A stretch of 64,000 nt of DNA from Parietaria judaica (GCA_954871525.1 OX940861.1:39321201-39385200); one strand, 5' to 3'; positions 36,153 through 47,905 are shown, numbered from the stretch's first letter. Notes: generated from the sequence alone by a model not told the origin. Translations and numbers: made by a program.

Positions 36153-36796
36153 TGTTAAGGTCGGATCCGGTCGGATCCTTCCTTAACAGTCCACGGACCT
36201 AACTGGAGAAGAGACAGCCGACGGAAAGAATCAAGAGTGACGACGGCCATAAGATCGAAGGTCGACGAGAGGAGTCGGCCACGAGGCCGAAGGTCGGCGG
36301 GAGGAGTCGAGGACGACGACGGATCGTAAGCCCCACAAAAGAAGGGAGACGCCAAGCGTCAACGAGAGGCGTCGACAGCAGAGCTTGCAGTGTCGAATGA
36401 CAACCGACGTGACGTGCATTTAATGAGGCCCATACCGACATCACCTACCCAGTGTGGCCGGATTCCCCAAATCACGCAAAGCATGGGTTAACCATGCTCC
36501 CCTCAAATCACTCCTAGGGGAAGCTAAGTGATTGGATGCGACAAAGGGCGGGAAAAACCTAGGAAGGCAAATGTAAGATCTATAAAAGGCAACTTGAGCC
36601 TCATTTGAAAGGGGTTGAAAAAAACCTAGAGAGAGAAGCACATGTACTCGCAATATATCAACATATAAGCACACTTTTCATGATATTGTTCTCGTCTTTG
36701 AGTGTTCCTAGTTATTAAACGAGAAAAGCCGAACCTCTTTATTTAAAAACAAGGTTTAATCCTTGTGATTGTTGAGTGTACAAAACGCCCTCAACG
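36153..36796 (+). repeat. Solo LTR
   Basis: It begins TGTTAAGGTCGGATCCGG and ends GCCCTCAACG, where the canonical final CA has become CG. It is flanked by the 5-base duplication TATAT (36148-36152 and 36797-36801). A TATA box ATCTATAAAAGG lies near 36570, then a typical R/U5 region. A short perfect repeat GGTCGGATCC is doubled at its very start. No internal region remains, so it arose by LTR-LTR recombination. Confidence 0.75.
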
Positions 36797-36801
36797 TATA
36801 T

Positions 36802-37355
36802 TAAATTGGCTTAGCTAATTGGTTGAATAATTATGGCCGAAATAACTACTAGTTACAACAACCAATAAACCATCAATAAAAATTGAAATACCCGTTTTAA
36901 ATGCGAGGCCATAAATCAAAACCCTAAGGTAATAAATGTCTCTGACATAAGATATTTAAAGACTTTTAGTTTGACTTATAGAACTCTCGCTTTCCAACTA
37001 CTAGTGTATGCAATTTAATGTCATGAGCAACAACAAAACAAAATTAATACAAGGTTAGTAGGGGAAACATTGGAACCTCCTAGGGTTCTTCATTTCAGTA
37101 CCACAAATTGAGAGATTTGATCACATTTGGGGATCTGAGAAAAAGTCGAGTAATTTTATAATTTATCCCATCTTTCACTATAAGATTTATATAAAATATA
37201 TAAATACTGAGGAAATATTATCATAACTGATAGCTCCTCGAACTAATTGCCTTTTATTTGTCGTGAACATCAATAAATGGTTGATGAGTTCTAAAATTTT
37301 TTTGAAAGTGTCACGTGCACATCTTGAGAGGCATCACAATTTGATCGGTTATGTC
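36802..37355. other. Intergenic, no gene seen
   Basis: No supported feature. Confidence 0.5.
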
Positions 37356-37360
37356 CTTAT

Positions 37361-38196
37361 TCTTGATGTACAAATTCGTCATTATTTAATATGACATAAA
37401 GTACTAAGTTGTGAATTAATTAAATTTACAAATAATAAGTAAAAGGCTTTAAAAGAATTAGAGACTTAATTCATAAAAGCCCATTCAAGGAGCCCATTCT
37501 CTCAGAAGAATAAAGCCCAACGAGCAGGAAGCTACTCGGCCCAAAAGCCCAAAAGCAGTCCGTCGCTAGTCCAGGAAAAGAAGGGTAGAATTGTCACATA
37601 TCCTACCCGTCATCCCAATTAAAACCCAAGCGAAATACCAGGAGCACGAAGACTACTCCACAACGGGCACAATTCAAACTTAATGAAGAGAACGCAGTCG
37701 TGGGACACGTGCCACAAGACGAGCCATTCAACCCGGTCAGCTCGGAGAGAAGATTCCAAGATTCCTGGAAGTCCAACGGGAAGAACTGAAGTCTATAAAT
37801 ACCTAGCTCAGCCTCAGATCAAGACACGCATCCCTGAGAGAATACATCGAGAGTTTTCTATCCGTCATTTTTGCTTACTTGAAGATTCTGTTGTATTCTT
37901 TCTATTCTCTTTTGTTTCTCCCCTTCGCTTTAGATGTGATTTGTTGTTTGTAGCTGTCCGTTCATGCTATTTGTCGCAATAAACATACAGAGGACGTAGT
38001 CAACTACCGCCTTGGGACGAACCTCTCTAAAAAATCCCTCATCTTATTTATATTGCTTATACATATTTACATATAAATATAGAGTGAATCGAGAGCTTGC
38101 AACGTGAGAATCGAATTCCACCAAGTTGTTCATTTAACAAATATCATACACTCACAAGTCACACTCGACTGTTTGAGGTGGGAAACCACGTCAACA
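37361..38196 (+). repeat. 5' LTR of the Tat element
   Basis: It starts TCTTGATGTACAA (first TG mutated to TC) and ends CACGTCAACA. A TATA box TATAAAT is at 37794-37800, followed about 25 bases on by the probable transcription start region. Confidence 0.93.
37794..37800 (+). promoter_or_regulatory. TATA box of the Tat 5' LTR
   Basis: TATAAAT in the sequence context GTCTATAAATACC, conserved in the 3' LTR at the matching place. The position marks the U3/R junction region. Confidence 0.6.
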
Positions 38197-38219
38197 ATTT
38201 GGTGTCGTCTGTGGGAAAC
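38197..38219 (+). other. Primer-binding site of the Tat element
   Basis: Directly after the 5' LTR is ATTTGGTGTCGTCTGTGGGA, the usual plant gypsy primer-binding form (TTGGCGCCGTCTGTGGGAA-like). Confidence 0.7.
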
Positions 38220-38260
38220 TGATCTCGCTGACATCTACAAGCTCAAAGCACTCTGCAAAC

Positions 38261-40814
38261 ATGAGCAACAACGAAGACCAAACCGTGACTAGGTCCGAGG
38301 TTGTTAATGCCGGACTGAACACGGAATCTGACACTTTGAAATCTTAACTAGATGCAAGAAACGCCAAGAACCGAGAGTTGCGCGAACCGAGAGTTGCGCA
38401 AGCAGCTCGACCTGTTCTTAGCAAATCAAGCTCAAAATGAGCAACACTCAAATCCTAGCCGGATAAATCCGGAGCAAGGCTCTAGGCACCAAAGCAGGGC
38501 TGACCTCAGTGCAGTCCATTTCGACTTCACTGACCTGGACAATCCGCAAGCACAGAGGCGAAACCAGCCTAGACTGCCCAGCGGCCCTAGACCCTTAACA
38601 CCCCCGCCGCCTCCCGACGGGGGGCAACCCCTTTTCATTCCCTTGTCGAGGACCAACCCGACTAAGACAGAAAATTTCGTGTCAAGCAGTCGCCAACGCT
38701 CCGACCACCCTGGCTATTCGTCAGTGTACGAGCAAAACCGCGACATCCATCTGGGCCTCTAGGGCCGACCAGTCATATATCTGAGGTATCCCAGCCCGGT
38801 ATATGGAAAGGAATCCCTCCAACTCGTGCGTCCCGAACCGGCTCCCCCGGGCACGGACTTGGAGGAGCTTAAACGCAAAATGGAAGAAATGAACGAGAAA
38901 CTCGTTCGCGTGCACTCCCGAGTGCACAGCGCTACCACCGCTGCCCCTGAAATTGAACGGTTAGTGGAAGAGTCGAGAAGAACCCCCTTCTCACTCGCCA
39001 TAACCAGCGTAAAGCTCAGGGATTGCGGGCTTGTGAATCTGCCAAGGTACGACGGGACAACTGACCCCAAAGTGCACCTAAGATCCTTTAGGATCGCAAT
39101 GGGACGGGCAAACCTAGAAGCACATGAAGTGGAAGCAGGGCAATGCCAGTACTTCGCGGAAAATCTGGCCGGCCCGGCAATGGAGTGGTTATCAAAACTA
39201 GAGCCACGATCCATCGAAAACTTCGAACAGCTGACAACCGTGTTCCTCAAACATTTTTCCATGTTCATGGAAACTGAGACCACGGTGGCGAACCTCTACG
39301 CTTTACAGCAGGAGAGAGGAGAGCCGCTTCGGGCCTTTACGACCAGGTTCAAAAAGACCATGGTCAAGATAAACGGGATCAGTGATGAAACCGCCATAGC
39401 CGCCCTCACAGCCGGACTATGGTACAACTCGAAGTTCAAAACGGACATCGTCGTGAATCGTTACAGCTCCATTGAAGACGTGATCCATAGGTCATCCAAC
39501 TGGATCAAGCACGATGAAGAGCTCGAAGCACTGCGAAGAAAACACAACTTCCAACCTGGCCATCAGCAAAACCAGGGCCCGCCCAGCCAGCCAATGCAGT
39601 CTAGGACCGGAGGCCACAACAATGCCTTCCGAGGACAAAGGAATACCTCTCCCGTTCAGAAACATCCCTTTCAAACCGGAAACCCAAGAGGGAACAACGG
39701 ACCGAATCCGTGAAATCCATACATCTTCAACGTAAATTCAGAAACCGCGGACTTCGAAGTACAGGCAGAAGTTGAAGATGCACCAGGGGAAGTGCTAGTA
39801 AGTTCAAAAGACTTCCCCCAGTATAGCCACGATACATTCCCGCGACACGACCCCAAAGCCTGGTGTAACTTCCATAAAGTGTTCGGGCACCATACAAAAA
39901 ATTGTCTGGTACTCCGTGCATGCCTAGCGAAAAAATACATTAATGGAAAGTTGGGAGAAATAAACTTCGGCAACGAGCTGAAGAGCGGACAACTTTCCGG
40001 ACAGAATATCCAGCAAAATCAGGCCCAAAACGACCAAAAGAGAACCGAGCAGCAAGGACCGGTAAGAGGAAATGCTCAGCCAAACAAAAGAGGCCGAGTA
40101 CATATGCTCGAAGAACCAGAAGAACAGGAGTACGAGGAGTCGGAAGACGTCGACGAACAGCTGAACGAAATCCCAGAACCCGTCGAAAGAATCTACACAA
40201 TAGTGGGAGGATCGCAACTCCACGGAAATTCTATCAACTCAATCAAGGCCCACCAACGAAGACTCAAAGCTGGCCCGATAGTTCTCCCAAGACAAGAGCC
40301 GGACTACGAAATCAAGTTCAAAGATAGCGAGGCGGCCACTCTGGTCGGACCGCATGACGACGCGCTAGTAGTCACACTCATAGTCTCCTCATTTACGATG
40401 GATAGAATCCTAATCGATAACGGGAGCTCAGTCGACGTGATTTTCTTAGAACCGCTACTGAAGATGGGGGTCAACGAGACAGAGATCAACAGAGAGGCCA
40501 TCCCACTAACCGGCTTTGATGGAGGAACCATCAACTCAATAGGAACGGTGCGGCTGCCAATCGCCGCAGCAGGGGTAGGAAAAATAAAAAACTTCCTAGT
40601 GTTGGACTGCCCGTCAGTTAACAACATGATACTATGAAGGCCCTGGCTGCACATGATGAAGGCCGTACCATCAACTTACCATCAACTAATCCGCTTCCCG
40701 AACAGGAAAGGAAAAATCGTTGAAATAAAAGGAAACCAAAAGCAGTCCAGGATCTGCTACATGAGCGCTTTCTGAAACATCCAGGTCGCCAAAGCCGGGG
40801 AGAAGAAGTATACT
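38261..40814 (+). pseudogene. Gag and aspartic protease of the Tat element, broken
   Basis: The best start is the ATG at 38261. After an in-frame TAA at 38346, a 16-base direct duplication (AACCGAGAGTTGCGCG, 38369-38384, then 38385-38400) shifts the frame into that of the main gag. Further in-frame stops lie at 38760-38762 (TAG), 39711-39713 (TGA), 40635-40637 (TGA) and two more before 40820. The gag core has Y-D-G-T-T-D-P and a capsid fold region. A nucleocapsid C-N-F-H-x5-H-x4-C motif lies near 39873-39906. The protease active site is I-D-N-G-S-S at about 40411-40431, with N in place of the usual T or S. The protein would package and mature virus-like particles. Confidence 0.87.
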
Positions 40815-40826
40815 GCTTAGCAATTA

Positions 40827-42686
40827 ATGACAGTAGAAGGAAAAAAAGAGGACAACCAGGAAGGGACTCCCGATCCGGACGGTCCCAACGTGGAAATGAC
40901 AGTCCAAGTTCAAATCGATCCCAATAATCCGGATCACCGGCTAGGGATAGGAAAAGGACTAGACAATAACGTCAGAAAAGAACTCCTCAAATTCCTCACT
41001 AAGAACCAGTATTGTTTTGCTTGGTCCCATGAGGATATGTCCGGAATAGACCCGAGCATCACAACCCATCGCCTAAATGTAGATCCCAGCTATAAGCTGG
41101 TGAAACAAAAAAGGCGAAAGCTAGGTCCAGACCGGGCCCAAGCCGTAAACGAAGAAGTCACAAAGCTGGTGCAAACCGGATCCATTAGAGAGTTCAAGTA
41201 CCCGGACTGGCTAGCAAATACAATCGTAGTGAAAAAGAAGAACGAAAAGGCTAGTGTTTGCATCGACTTCACTGACCTAAACAAAGCTTTTCCCAAAGAC
41301 AGTTTCCCAATGCCCCACATTGACCGCCTGGTCGAAGCGACGTGCGGGCACGGATTACTGTCATTCATGGACGCATTTTCGGGATACAACCAGATCCTCA
41401 TGCACCTAGAGGACCAGGAAAAAACGGCTTTCATAACCGACAGGGGTATATACTGCTACAAGGTTATGCCCTTCGGACTAAAAAACGTCGGAGCCACATA
41501 TCAAAGATTAGTCAACCAAATGTTCGCCGAACAGCTCGGCAAAACTATGGAAGTCTACATTGACGATATGCTGGTAAAATTCTCCCAGGCAACAGACCAC
41601 GTATCCCACCTAGAAGAATGCTTCGCAATACTACGTAAGTATCAAATGAAGCTGAAACCGACAAAATGCACCTTCGGAGTAACTTCAGGAAAATTATTGG
41701 GTGACTTGGTCACACAGCGAGGAATAGAAGCTAATCCCGACCAGATTAAAACTCTCCAGAACATGCCTTCCCCAAGAACTGTCAGAGAGACACAGAGACT
41801 GACCGGGAGAATCGCAGCTCTCAGCCGGTTCATATCCAGAGCGACATACAAATGTTTACCCTTTTACAAACTGTTGAAAGGAAACAAAAAGTTTGAATGG
41901 ACCCAAGAGTGCGAGGAAGCATTCCAAAAGCTGAAAATATATCTCTCAACACCCCCTGTACTTACTAAACCGATCCTAGGAGAGCCACTATACTTATATC
42001 TGGCTGTCTCGCCATCGGCAGTAAGCGGAGTGATAGTAAGAGAGGATCGCGGGGAACAAAGGCCAATATTTTATATCAGCAAATCTATGGAAGATGCTGA
42101 AACTAGATACCCGGCCATAGAAAAATTCGCACTGGCAATGATAACCGTAGCGAGAAAACTTCGGCCTTACTTCCATTCTCATACCATTATGGTCATGACC
42201 ACCCAACCTTTAAGGATCATTCTTCACAGCCCGAATCAATCGGGGAGACTCATGAAATGGGCAGTCGAACTAAGTGAGTTCGATATAGAATACAAGATCC
42301 GTAACTGCGCAAAGTCGCAAGTACATGCTGATTTTCTAATCGAACTACCAGTCGACGGCTCAAAAGAGGGTCACAAAAACGAAGAATGGAGACTCGAAGT
42401 AGATGGGGCGTCTAACCAAGGTGGATCAGGGATTGAAATTCGTTTGATATACCCCACGGGAGAAGTGTTGGAACAATCTTTTAGATTAAAATTCCACGCG
42501 ACAAACAACGAGACCGAATACGAGGCCCTCATAGCCGGCCTCAAACTAGAAAAAGTCGTAGGAGCCCAAAGACTAAAGGCCCATTCCGACTCCAAGCTAG
42601 TTACCAGTCAGATCAATGGCGAATACGCCACTCGAGATGATAGGATGGAAAGATACCTCGCGGTGGTAAAAGGATTAATCCAATAG
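40827..42686 (+). CDS. Reverse transcriptase, RNase H and second (archaeal-type) RNase H of the Tat element
   Basis: This open segment of 619 codons is in the same frame as gag-protease but is separated by stops. Reverse transcriptase motifs include C-I-D-F-T-D-L-N-K-A, M-P-F-G-L-K-N and the catalytic Y-I-D-D at 41556-41567. The first RNase H domain follows, with Y-I-S-K-S-M and the R-Y-P-A-I-E-K region. From about 42385 a second RNase H begins with L-E-V-D-G-A-S-N and continues to A-T-N-N-E-T-E-Y-E-A-L-I, the archaeal-type domain that defines the Tat lineage. The segment ends in TAG at 42684, inside the polyprotein. It copies RNA into DNA and removes the template. The frame itself is open, but it has no intact gag or integrase partner in this element. 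Confidence 0.9.
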   Translation: MTVEGKKEDNQEGTPDPDGPNVEMTVQVQIDPNNPDHRLGIGKGLDNNVRKELLKFLTKNQYCFAWSHEDMSGIDPSITTHRLNVDPSYKLVKQKRRKLGPDRAQAVNEEVTKLVQTGSIREFKYPDWLANTIVVKKKNEKASVCIDFTDLNKAFPKDSFPMPHIDRLVEATCGHGLLSFMDAFSGYNQILMHLEDQEKTAFITDRGIYCYKVMPFGLKNVGATYQRLVNQMFAEQLGKTMEVYIDDMLVKFSQATDHVSHLEECFAILRKYQMKLKPTKCTFGVTSGKLLGDLVTQRGIEANPDQIKTLQNMPSPRTVRETQRLTGRIAALSRFISRATYKCLPFYKLLKGNKKFEWTQECEEAFQKLKIYLSTPPVLTKPILGEPLYLYLAVSPSAVSGVIVREDRGEQRPIFYISKSMEDAETRYPAIEKFALAMITVARKLRPYFHSHTIMVMTTQPLRIILHSPNQSGRLMKWAVELSEFDIEYKIRNCAKSQVHADFLIELPVDGSKEGHKNEEWRLEVDGASNQGGSGIEIRLIYPTGEVLEQSFRLKFHATNNETEYEALIAGLKLEKVVGAQRLKAHSDSKLVTSQINGEYATRDDRMERYLAVVKGLIQ

Positions 42687-44100
42687 TTCGATCACGTCGA
42701 GATAATCCAAATACCAAGAAGCCAGAACGCATCAGCAGATGCATTGGCTGGGTTAGCTTCAACCTCGAACCCCGAAGTAAAAAGGATAATCCCAGTCGAA
42801 TCAATAGACGAACCCAGCGTGATACGCGAAGTTTGCAACATCCAAGTAGAAGAAGACGATTGGAGAATCCTGATCATCGAATATATTCTAACCGGAACCA
42901 AGCCCCAGGACAGGCTTAAGGCCAGGAAGCTGAGAATCCAAAGCGCCATATTCTGCATGATCGGGGGAAAATTATACAAACGCAGCTATACCGGACCCTA
43001 CCTAAGATGTTTAGGAAAGACCAAAGCTCAAATTGTACTCCACGAAATCCACGGCAGTGAATGTGGTAACCATTCCGGAGAAGATCTTTGGCAAACAAAG
43101 CAAAAAGGCAAGGCTTCTTCTGGATCACCATGTTAGCAGACAGTGAGGCTTATGCCAAAAAATGCGACAAATGCCAAAGGAATTCCCCATATATACACCG
43201 GCCAGCAGAAGAATTCTCATCAGTTTCAGTACCATACCCGTTCATGAAATGGTCTATGGACATAGTCGGACCTTTTCCCTTAGCCCCGGCTGGAAAAAGA
43301 TTCATACTCGTCGTAACAGACTACTTCTCCAAATGGGTGGAGGCCGAGGCATACGTGAACATCAAAGATGTCGATGTAGAACATTTTTTATGGAAAAACA
43401 TCATCAGTCGGTTCGGTCTCCCAAGGGAAATAATAGCTGACAACGGACCCCGGTTCATTTCAACGAGATTCCAAAACTTCTGCATCAATTGGAAGATATC
43501 CTTGAACACATCCACTCCGAGATACCCCCAAGGCAATGGCCAAGCCGAGGTAGCCAATCGGATTATAGTGGATGGAATCAAGAGATGCTTAGACACCAAA
43601 AAGGGATGATGGCCGACGAACTTGTAGGCGTCCTATGGTCCTACAGAACTACCCCGTGTAGGGCCACCGGGGAAACTCCATTTTCAATGGTATATGACAC
43701 CGAAGCCGTAATACCAACCGAGATAGAGACACCCAGCCTTCGAAGAGAGCACGCACCTTTGAACGCAGAACTCAACGACGAAATGAGGGAAGATCAGCTC
43801 GATCACATCGACGAAAGACGAGAACAGGCTTTGATAAGAATAACTAACTATCAAAATTCGATAGCAATATATTATAATTCAAAGGTCAAACGTTGAAAAT
43901 TCATCGTGGGAGAGCTGGTCCTCAGAAAAGTTTTCCAGAACACCGCCGAGTTGAATGCGGGTAAGCTCGGGGCTAACTGGGAAGGACCTTACATCGTCAC
44001 AGAAGTGGTAAAACCAGGGGTATACCGGTTAGCCACTCCGGAAGGAACAAGAGTCCTCCGGAGCTGGAATGCCATGCACCTGAGGAAATACTACGCCTAA
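42687..44100 (+). pseudogene. Integrase of the Tat element, frameshifted
   Basis: After the TAG at 42684-42686 the same frame continues through the linker to the zinc-binding H-x-H...C-x2-C region (43045-43180). A one-base loss near 43081 moves the frame, which then runs to 43609. A second shift near 43595 moves it again to 43896, and a TGA separates the last 64 codons (43906-44100). The catalytic D (W-S-M-D-I-V-G), D (I-A-D-N-G-P) and E (G-Q-A-E-V-A-N-R) are all visible. No chromodomain follows. The protein would insert the DNA copy into the genome, but it cannot be made as one piece here. Confidence 0.88.
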
Positions 44101-44122
44101 CCCGACCTACTCGGTCTCCCAT

Positions 44123-44169
44123 GAACTACGAAATGACTTGATCCCCGAATATGGGGTACGTAGGCAGCC
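44123..44169 (+). other. Conserved motif after pol, shared with the solo LTR at 57092-57145
   Basis: GAACTACGAAATGACTTGAT, then CCCCGAATATGGGGTACGTA and GGCAGCC. The same words in the same order appear in the unrelated solo LTR downstream. The function is unknown; its place right after the integrase stop suggests a cis-acting or structural RNA role (inference). Confidence 0.55.
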
Positions 44170-44275
44170 CGTCATACCAACGGGCACAGTCTCAATCCAA
44201 ACCCAAACCGAATCGGTCCTACCATCACTAGTGTAAATTCTGAAAATTCACATTATCAAGGTAAAAATATCTAAA

Positions 44276-44466
44276 CTTTCTTCTAAGGCAACAAGCCTAC
44301 CTGGTAACAGACCCACTCTCCTAAGGCAACAAGCGTACTGGGTAACAGACCACTCTTCTAAGGCAACAAGCCTACCGGGTAACAAACCCATTCTCTTCTA
44401 AGGCAACAAGCCTATCGGGTAACAAACTCATCATCTAAGACAACAAGCCTCGCCGGGCAACAAGCC
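44276..44466 (+). repeat. Tandem array of about 38 bases, five copies
   Basis: Each unit reads like TCTAAGGCAACAAGCCTACC followed by GGGTAACAGACCCACTC. Copies vary slightly, the last being most diverged. It lies between pol and the antisense gene, where Tat elements often carry arrays. Confidence 0.85.
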
Positions 44467-44963
44467 CACTCCATTAAAATTATTTATACTAATCCCAGCA
44501 AATAGACTAAAAGTCTACGAGCATATTAGTTACAGAAACAAAACTTACGGGCTACCGCGGAGACGAGCAGAGATGATCAACGAACAGACATAGAAAAGTA
44601 TAAGAAGAACAATGAATTTACTTCAATCACCAGGTAAACTCCCTCTTTTCATACTTAAGAAACTTTTGTAATCTCTTTTATAATTTCACATAAGTCTATC
44701 AGTCTAGTTGTTGTACCTAGCCAAGTAGAATCTTAGCCGTCATCAAGGAAGAATGTAAAAGGGAATTAGCTTAGAAGAAAATTAACTTAGAAGCAAAGAA
44801 TTTATATAGCATAGGAAAAAAGATAGCAAAGGCCCTAACCACGGGCATATTCAAACCGTACAAAAAAAGGGTTCAAGCCGCCGTAGACTTGCCCATAGAA
44901 ATTGTTTTGGCCTTAGGCCTTATTTACGAAACTAAGACAAAAAAAAAGGGACCGCTCTATGCG

Positions 44964-47585
44964 TCAAACCCCGAGTACGTCCACGATTTCCTCTCCGTCA
45001 TCTTTCTCTTCACCGGCCAAATATCCTTGCTCGGCGGGATCCTCGGTCACGACCTCTTCGGCTGTGGGCTCCTCAAGGACAGGCTCTTCAACGACGGGCT
45101 CCTTGGCGACTTGCTGCTCGGACTGGGCACTTTGATCTGCAAAGGGGAGCTCGGTCAAATCCGCATCAGGAGACATGGCCGGAGACCCTATCATCGGTAC
45201 CGGTGTCCCCTCCAAGATAGCCTGGTAGCGGACAACGTTGCCTTCTAGGACCTTCTTCTCAGCCTCAAAGTCAGTGACCTTGCCATCAATCACGTCTTGA
45301 ACCAATTCAAGGCATCCCTCGGCTTGGTCAAGGCAGCAATTGTTGGCGGCCATACCTTTATACCAGTCAATCATCGCGTCCCTCTCTTTCACCCTTTGAC
45401 GATAGCGGGAACGGATAACATTTTTCTCGACCTCACGGTCAAGTGACTGTTGCCTGGCCTCATTCAGTTCAGCGTTGAGACGCTGGACATCCTCCTTCAA
45501 GGCCGTCATCTCCTCCTCCTTTGTCTTGAATGCCTCTTCAGCACGTCCCTTAGCCGCATCGGAAGCTAGCACCTCCCTGACAACCGCATCCCTCGCCTTC
45601 TCGGCCTCCTCCACCAGCCCGGAAGCATTTTTTAGTTTCTCCCTAAGATCTTCGACCGTGTTCATAAGGCCCGGATAGCCGCCACGGCGTCCGCCAATTC
45701 TCTCTCCTTCAGCGCAAGTTGCTCGGTAACTTGTGCACCCTCTGCAGCCTCCTCTAACTGGTCCTCGTAATCGAGAACCATATCGTTTATGGTCGCCGTA
45801 AGCTACACGTCCAAAAAATAGAGTTAAAAATCATTCAGAAAATAAAGCTAGAACGAATAGGAACTTAGCAAACACTTACGTGAACCGTCATAGCCGACAC
45901 AGCCTTGTAGATAGGCTTCTCAGCAATGGACCTAGGGACCCTGCCGACCCCGCCATTTGTAATCTGCCTTAACAGGCCAGCCGCGACCTTGGGCGCCTAA
46001 TGAAGACCCTTGTCACCATGCCAGGTACACCCAACCTTGCGGATGATCTCCTTTTCCTTAACCGTGCCTTCTTTCCGAGGCACACCCTCCCTGGCCTTAC
46101 CCCCTATAGCAGGAGTAGACGAACCCGGCTTTCCCCCAGCCTTGCCTTGGGAAGCCTCCCTGGGGCGCTCGACCTCACAGACAACCCCATTTCCTTTGGC
46201 CTTCTCGGAGGCCTTAACCACTTCTTTCAGGGCCGAATCACCCCTCGCCTTATTACGGGCTTCAGAATCTCCCCCTTCTCGCGGTCGCTTCACCGCGGCA
46301 TCCGAATCCGCCCTAGGACGAATTGTGTCCTAAAAAGGACGAGTTGAATCCTTGGAAGGACGGATAGGTGCAGGAGGGGGAATATCCGTCATCTCAGAAG
46401 TTTTTGCCACAGGCGGGGCTTCCGGGGTGTTGTCCTCGTCGTCATAGAGCACGATGACGGTCTGCGCCCCGGCCGTCTGCACGACAATATCAGCAGGAGT
46501 CTCCTCAGTAGGAGCCTCCTCAACTTTCTTCTCCGTCTCCTGACGGATAGCTCCCTGAGCGGTAATGGCCACGCCGGCTTGGGCCTCTATCAGCGGCGCC
46601 AAGCTAGACGCATCCGCCCGCTCTTCCAACTTCCTCTTTGCCCAAAAACTCAGTCCCTTAGGACGAGCAACTTCCATCTCTTCTGCACGTGGAAATTCTA
46701 CACTTAGTCAAAAGTTCAAAACCTAACAAGAGACTTAGAGAAATAGATCTTACCAGGAAGATCGGGAGCGTTATTATCGTACGCGATGAATTCCTCCTCT
46801 TCTTCCTCCAACCACAACCCGACAGATTCAAATCTGTGTCGCGTGAACTACGACCAGAATTCGGGATCGTTTGGGAAAAGTTTCTTCTTCAAAGCCCTCC
46901 ACTCGTCCGTGATAGGAAGAGACTTAGGCTTCTTAGGATCCTCAGCTGCAAAACAAAACACAAAAATCAGCAAAGGCAAGTAAAAGCCCGAATAGAATTT
47001 CAAACCCCTGCCCAGATTCTCACCTATTTCGTGAACCCACACATTCTTGTATGACGGCCAGGACCCAAGCGTCTCCTGACCGGCCAGAAAAAAGAAATAT
47101 TTGTGGGTCCACGCGCTCTCCTTCTTAGGGAGACCCGTCAATATTTCTCTTTCTTTAACGGATAGAAAAAACTTACCCTTAGCCTGACCGTTAGTTTTAA
47201 ACACCAAGCCCGTCAACAAATCCTCGAGTGTAAGTGTACACAAACACTCGTGGGACCGAACAAGCAAGGCCATCAAGACCCGGAAAGAATGAGGACTAAA
47301 CTGCCCTATAGAAACACCTAAATATGAAAAATATCTCAAGACGAGCTCGGGAATAGGAAATCTAAGCCCTCCGGACTCAAAAAACCTTTCATATACACAA
47401 ATCCACCCGCCTGTATTCTGCTCGTCAGTATGTTCATTCGAAACCCGCAACCTGAGCGAGATATACTGCGGGATATTATACTTTACACGGATCCTAGTAA
47501 GATCCTTAGGTTTTAGAATTGACTTTGGAGAATCTGTAGTCAGAAACTCCGTTTGCCATTTCTCTGTAGCCTTTTTTGGACCCAT
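44964..47585 (-). pseudogene. Four-exon antisense gene of the Tat element (Transposase_28-type domain plus coiled coil)
   Basis: On the minus strand, exons 47585-47024, 46945-46754, 46682-45880 and 45802-44964 have GT-AG borders and keep one reading frame across all three junctions. Exon 1 encodes the domain known as putative plant gypsy-type transposon protein (PF04195-like: G-G-L-R-F-P-I-P near its middle, then F-S-P-H-S-F-R-V-L). Exons 2-3 are acidic and low-complexity with a proline-rich part. Exon 4 is a long coiled coil with an acidic tail. Three in-frame stops (in exons 2 and 3) and a one-base shift near 45665 break it. Extra antisense frames before the 3' LTR are known in Tat elements, and their function is unknown. 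ATG at 47585 chosen because the conserved domain follows and upstream frame is hydrophobic UTR. Confidence 0.8.
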
Positions 47586-47879
47586 ACTCCTAGGAGAAGC
47601 TTGAGAAAAAAACCGAAACTTCCCAGACAAGCACCAAAAACCCAAAAAAATCCTATAAAAAACCACCCCGAAACCAAAAACTCAATCTTTAGAAAACCTA
47701 ACCTAGAGATTCGAAAGCTGCAAACCAGAAATAAAGACGAAGTAGGAAAACGAAACCTGAAAACAACTAGAAACGAAGAACACCTCCTCGAAGCAACAAT
47801 GGCGAATTGAAGAACTTGCAGAATTTCTATCTCTAAGAATACCACAGTTTCTCTCTCTAAAAATCGAAAATGATATTCG

Positions 47880-47905
47880 AGTACAAGTCCGTATATAAAT
47901 AAGGG
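47880..47905 (-). promoter_or_regulatory. Possible promoter of the antisense gene
   Basis: A TATA-like ATTTATATAC on the minus strand lies about 300 bases upstream of the antisense ATG, followed by a CT-rich leader. The motif is nearly symmetric, so direction is not proven. Confidence 0.35.

Noticed and set aside
40827..42686. Treating the polymerase segment as an infectious virus gene
   Set aside because: No envelope gene is present, and gag, integrase and the rest of the polyprotein are broken; it is a genomic retrotransposon.
44276..44466. Evenly spaced repeats that look like a CRISPR array
   Set aside because: The units are directly adjacent degenerate tandem copies without unique spacers, inside a plant retrotransposon.
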